From the NCBI GenBank assembly GCA_964433315.1, contig CAYSQO010000005.1, forward strand, positions 1 through 63,800: a DNA stretch of 63,800 bases, read 5' to 3'. How positions within the stretch are numbered: position 1 is the first letter of the stretch; every line of letters starts with the position of its first letter. The translations under genes were made by a program, and so were the position numbers. The stretch is from Aquariibacter sp964433315. Lineage in GTDB: Bacteria; Pseudomonadota; Gammaproteobacteria; Burkholderiales; Burkholderiaceae_C. Below are positions 60,546-63,800 of the stretch, in pieces. The notes beneath the pieces were generated by a model. It ran no database searches and was not told the origin of the DNA. It saw only the letters and a list, made by a program, of their open reading frames with translations.

Positions 60546-62052
60546 GCTGCACCTCCGCGGCCTGCGGCCACAGGCCGCTCATCCAGCTGCCCAGGCGCTC
60601 GACGCTGGCCTCGGCCACCGGCATGGCCGGGCTGAGCCGGCCCTGGGCGATGACGACCAGGCGGTCGCTGAGGGCGAGCAGTTCATCCAGCTCCTCGCTG
60701 ACCAGCAGCAGGGCGCAGCCGGCTTCGCGCAGGGCGAGCAGCGCGGCGCGGATCTGCGCGGCGGCGCCGACGTCGACGCCCCAGGTCGGCTGCGCGACGA
60801 GCAGCAGGGCCGGCTGGCCCTCGATCTCGCGGCCGACGATGAACTTCTGCAGATTGCCGCCCGAGAGGCTGCGCGCGGCCGCCATCGGCCCGCCGGCCTT
60901 CACGCCGTAGCGGGCGATCAGGGCGGCCGCCTGCGCGCGCAGCAGGCCGCGGCGCAGCCAGCCGCCGCGGCCGCGGGCCTCGTCGCGGGTCAGCAGGGTG
61001 TTGTCGGCCAGGGGCAGGCTGGGCACGGCACCGCGGCCCAGACGCTCCTCCGGCACGAAGCGCAGGCCCAGGGCGCGGCGCGCGCGCGGCCCGCTGCGGC
61101 CGATGTCCTGGCCGAACAGGCGGATGCTGCCGGGGGCGGCGCGGGTGTCCTCGCCGGAGAGCGCGGCCAGCAGCTCCTGCTGGCCGTTGCCCGAGACGCC
61201 GGCCACGCCGAGGATCTCGCCGCGCCGCAGGCTGAAGGCGAGATCGCGCAGCTCGGTGCCGAAGGGGCTGCGCCGCGGCAGGCTCAGGCCGCGCACCTCG
61301 AGCGCGACCTCGCCGGGCTGGCCGGCGCGGGCCGCCAGCGGCGGGGGCTCGCTGCCGATCATCAGGCGCGAGAGCGCCGCGGCGTCGACCGTGCGCGGAT
61401 CGACCGCGCCCGTCACCCGGCCGCCGCGCAGCACGGTGCACTGGTGGCACAGGGCACGGATCTCGTCGAGCTTGTGGCTGATGTAGAGAATGGAGCAGCC
61501 CTCCGCCGCCAGGCGGCGCAGGGTCACGAAGAGCTTCTCGACCGCCTGCGGCGTGAGCACCGAGGTCGGCTCGTCCAGGATGAGCAGCTGCGGCCGGGTC
61601 ATCAGGGCGCGCACGATCTCCACGCGCTGGCGCTCGCCGACGGACAGGGCATGCACGGGGCGGTCGGGCTCCAGGTCCAGACCGTAGCTGGCGGAGACCT
61701 CGGCGATGCGGTCGCGCACGCCCTCCAGGCGCCCCGCGCGGTCCAGGCCCAGCCAGATGTTCTCGGCCACCGTCAGCGTCTCGAACAGGCTGAAGTGCTG
61801 GTAGACCATGCTGATGCCAAGCGCCCGCGCCTCGGCCGGGCTGCGCAGCTGCACGGGCCGGCCGTTCCAGCGCATCGTGCCGGTGTCGGGCGGGACCGCG
61901 CCGTAGATGATCTTCATCAGCGTGGACTTGCCGGCGCCGTTCTCGCCGAGCACGGCGTGGATCTGGCCCGGCGCCACCTGCAGATGGACGCCATCGTTGG
62001 CGCGCACCGCGGGGTACTGCTTGCTGATGTCGGCGAGTTCGAGTCGGAGCAT
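60532..62052 (-). CDS. ABC transporter ATP-binding protein with two NBDs (BMP/nucleoside type)
   Basis: 506 residues, two nucleotide-binding domains in one chain, like RbsA. NBD1 has Walker A GENGAGKST, signature LSVGERQRVE and Walker B LLILDEPTSVL. NBD2 has a degenerate Walker A (GVSGNGQQEL), signature LSGGNLQKFIVGRE and LLLVAQPTWGVDVGAA. It drives uptake with the two permeases and the BMP protein. The upstream frame is open; the start is set at the ATG before LRLELADISKQYP. Confidence 0.94.
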   Translation of the reverse strand: MLRLELADISKQYPAVRANDGVHLQVAPGQIHAVLGENGAGKSTLMKIIYGAVPPDTGTMRWNGRPVQLRSPAEARALGISMVYQHFSLFETLTVAENIWLGLDRAGRLEGVRDRIAEVSASYGLDLEPDRPVHALSVGERQRVEIVRALMTRPQLLILDEPTSVLTPQAVEKLFVTLRRLAAEGCSILYISHKLDEIRALCHQCTVLRGGRVTGAVDPRTVDAAALSRLMIGSEPPPLAARAGQPGEVALEVRGLSLPRRSPFGTELRDLAFSLRRGEILGVAGVSGNGQQELLAALSGEDTRAAPGSIRLFGQDIGRSGPRARRALGLRFVPEERLGRGAVPSLPLADNTLLTRDEARGRGGWLRRGLLRAQAAALIARYGVKAGGPMAAARSLSGGNLQKFIVGREIEGQPALLLVAQPTWGVDVGAAAQIRAALLALREAGCALLLVSEELDELLALSDRLVVIAQGRLSPAMPVAEASVERLGSWMSGLWPQAAEVQHAAA

Positions 62053-62125
62053 GCGGACCTCCGGCCCCGCCACGGGGCCGTCGGGACGGTCCGGACGCAA
62101 GTCGCGCGCCCGGACCGCCGGAGCG

Positions 62126-62965
62126 TCAGAAGTGGTACTCGACGCGGACCATCGGCGTGCGCGCCGTCGCGCCCGAACCGGCCGGGCCCTTGGTGTCGTT
62201 GCCGAACTTGTTGCGCCAGTACTCGTAGGCCACGCCGGCCTTGAAGGTGCCCTTGGGGCCGCCGAGCAGGGCACCGACATCGGCCATCAGCTTCATGTCG
62301 ACATGGGTCTCGGGCTTGGTGTCGCCGCCGAACTCGTCCTTGCCCTTGTTGCCGATGTAGAGGCCGTAGCCCTCGAAGGCCAGCAGCGGGAAGCCCGGCA
62401 CGGCCAGGCTCCATTCGGCGGCCAGGGCCGGGTGGGTGTCGTAGGTGTAGCGCGACACGCCGTTGGGCGCATTGCTTTCCTGCAGGGCCAGCAGGGACAG
62501 GTTCAGGAAGCCCGGCACGTCGAACATGACCGTCGGGCCCAGCACGAACATGCGCTTGCGCGAGCTGTAGGCGTCGTTCTTGGTGTTCAGGTCGAAGCCG
62601 GCGGTAAGGCCGAAGCCGCGGGCCGGCCCCCAGGCCAGGGAGGTGCCGCTGACCTTGCCGAGGTCCAGCAGATGGCGGTAGACGACATAGACCTCCTGCG
62701 CGCCGGAGCGGCCGCCGACGGCCGGATCGCTGCTGTCGGAGATCAGCACGTCGGCATTGAAGAAGTTCACGCCGTACTTGTAGCCGCTGGCATGGGTCAG
62801 GGCGATGATGGTCTTGCCGATGTCGTTGGGGCCGAAGGGCTCGGCGAAGCGCTCGCCGTAGCGCACGCTCAGCGCGGTGTCGCTCCAGTCGGCGGCGGAG
62901 GCAGGCGCGGCGAGGCTGAGCGCAGCCAGGGCCAGGGCGAGCGCGGTCTTGCGGGTGGTGTGCAT
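62126..62965 (-). CDS. Tsx-like nucleoside-specific outer-membrane channel
   Basis: 279 residues. Signal peptide (ALALALAALSLAAPASA|ADWSD). DTALSVRYGERFAEPFGPNDIGKTIIALTHASGYKYGVNFFNADVLISDS and the alternating strand pattern ending in the terminal YHF fit a Tsx-type beta-barrel. A barrel that lets nucleosides cross the outer membrane would match the ABC genes that follow. Assignment rests on pattern and context; it could be another small porin. Confidence 0.75.
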   Translation of the reverse strand: MHTTRKTALALALAALSLAAPASAADWSDTALSVRYGERFAEPFGPNDIGKTIIALTHASGYKYGVNFFNADVLISDSSDPAVGGRSGAQEVYVVYRHLLDLGKVSGTSLAWGPARGFGLTAGFDLNTKNDAYSSRKRMFVLGPTVMFDVPGFLNLSLLALQESNAPNGVSRYTYDTHPALAAEWSLAVPGFPLLAFEGYGLYIGNKGKDEFGGDTKPETHVDMKLMADVGALLGGPKGTFKAGVAYEYWRNKFGNDTKGPAGSGATARTPMVRVEYHF

Positions 62966-63239
62966 CGGAGTCCCAGGGGCGGTGGTGGAGGATGGGGCGC
63001 GGCCGCCCGCGGCGGGCGGGGGCTCGCCCTCCAATCCGCAACATCCGTACCACCGGCACCGGTGCCGGCCGGCCGGGCGGCGCACATCGCATGCACCTTT
63101 TGTATACACCTTGCCGCACCAAGCTCGCCCTGCAGATGCTCGGCGCGCACCGCCAAGGGCACCTTCGACGCCCGGCTGACGGGGGCTTGACGGGGACGGC
63201 CGCCTCCCGCGCCACGCCGGCTCGGCGCCCCCCGGCGAC
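62966..63239. promoter_or_regulatory. Control region upstream of the porin-ABC operon
   Basis: 274 bp without a gene. TGTATACA (63101-63108) is a perfect palindrome within TTTTGTATACACC and fits the GT-rich/AC core of FadR/FCD-class GntR operators; it may also hold the -10 of a minus-strand promoter. Nothing else is clear. Confidence 0.45.
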
Positions 63240-63800
63240 TCAGCCGGCAGCGCCGGGCGCGGTGGCGGCATGACGCCGCACGCCGGCCACCCAGGCCTCG
63301 ACGAGGTTGCGCTCGTCGCCGAGCGTCATCCAGGCGAAGAGCCGTTCGTGCAGCGCGGCCTGGGGGCCGTGCTGCGCGCCGGTGGGACGCGCGCGGGCGA
63401 TGGCATCGCGGTGGGCTGCGACCGGGCCGCAGGCCCAGTCCCACACCGTCAGGTCGGCCAGGCAGCCGGGGCTGAAGTGGCCGATCTCGCCGGCCAGGCC
63501 CAGGGCCTCAGCGGCGCCGAGGGTGGCCGTGTGCAGGGCCTTCCAGGCCGACAGGCGGGAGCCGCGCAGGGCCTGGATCTTGTAGGCGTCGCCCAGGGTG
63601 CGCAGCATCGACAGGCTGGTGCCGCCGCCCACGTCGCTGGCCATGCTGACCCGGTGGCCGGCGTCCACCGCGCCGGCCCAGTCGAACAGGCCACTGCCGA
63701 GAAAGAGGTTGCTCGACGGCGAATGCGCGATCTGCGCACCGGTGGCGGCCAGCAGCGCGCGGTCCTCGGCATCCAGCCAGATGCCGTGGGCCAGCACCGC
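63240..63800 (-). CDS. guaD: Guanine deaminase (or 8-oxoguanine deaminase), C-terminal part
   Basis: 187 residues are visible; the gene continues past the window's right edge. AVLAHGIWLDAEDRALLAATGAQIAHSPSSNLFLGSGLFDW is the metal-dependent amidohydrolase region that in guanine deaminases carries a metal His; VSMASDVGGGTSLSMLRTL gives the conserved metal Asp. The end (FAWMTLGDERNLVEAWVAGVRR) fits GuaD. It converts guanine to xanthine. It points the same way as the nucleoside uptake genes. Confidence 0.85.
   Translation of the reverse strand, partial: AVLAHGIWLDAEDRALLAATGAQIAHSPSSNLFLGSGLFDWAGAVDAGHRVSMASDVGGGTSLSMLRTLGDAYKIQALRGSRLSAWKALHTATLGAAEALGLAGEIGHFSPGCLADLTVWDWACGPVAAHRDAIARARPTGAQHGPQAALHERLFAWMTLGDERNLVEAWVAGVRRHAATAPGAAG

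Overview
The window is high-GC DNA from a betaproteobacterium of the order Burkholderiales. The evidence is gene content and order: rpoD, grpE-dnaK-dnaJ, rpsF-priB-rpsR-rplI-dnaB, lptFG, a PhaP phasin (so polyhydroxyalkanoate granules), a CysB-type regulator, a four-cysteine CysH and BMP-family purine transport genes. Coding is dense, many genes overlap by 4 bp (ATGA or GTGA), and codon use is strongly G/C-ending everywhere except in one AT-richer island at 37334-41749. I see no rRNA, tRNA or CRISPR array.

Layout. 1-7776: end of rpoD, a cyclase-FHA protein, a HAD hydrolase, ferrochelatase, Hsp15 and the DnaK chaperone operon behind a near-consensus heat-shock promoter. 7858-12617: an EptA/MCR-like lipid A phosphoethanolamine transferase with a PAP2 partner, then a radical SAM gene carrying a LexA box at its start codon, then a lipoprotein esterase. 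12614-15706 (minus): dnaB and the rpsF-priB-rpsR-rplI operon. 15871-21739 (minus): a sodium:solute symporter pair, two small genes and ppsA; the kinase's regulator ppsR is divergent. 22852-28566 (minus): rmuC, cytochrome b561, a 2-hydroxyacid dehydrogenase, lutC and a histone-deacetylase-like gene. 28788-36998: phasin, patatin lipoprotein, and a sulfur block (TauE/SafE permease, sulfite reductase, DUF934, CysH, CobA), then 7Fe ferredoxin and ferredoxin-NADP reductase.

37334-41749 is the outstanding region: a 4.4-kb element with 27-bp imperfect terminal inverted repeats (24/27 matching) and a 6-bp target duplication, no recognisable transposase, and two cargo genes. One encodes a DUF4238 protein, the other an 880-residue protein ending in a DUF2726-like (PD-(D/E)XK-type) nuclease domain. 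It sits inside a cluster of long intergenic repeats; a paralogous uninterrupted copy of the target lies 300 bp away. This is the best candidate for an undescribed, possibly anti-phage, system.

42025-63800: a branched-chain amino acid type binding protein, holC, pepA, lptF-lptG-cbiX-cysB, a methionine-type aminotransferase, a FimV-like protein, a crotonase, a YfcG-like glutathione transferase, ybbA divergent from two tandem tesA-type esterases, def, a potassium channel with a C-terminal zinc ribbon, and a purine/nucleoside uptake cluster (Tsx-like porin, ABC ATPase, two permeases, BMP binding protein) next to a guanine deaminase cut by the window end.

Functional links: siroheme for the sulfite reductase can be supplied partly by CobA and CbiX, with CysB as likely activator. 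EptA and PAP2 both act on lipid A, and LptF/LptG export lipopolysaccharide. Porin, ABC transporter and guanine deaminase form a purine scavenging route.
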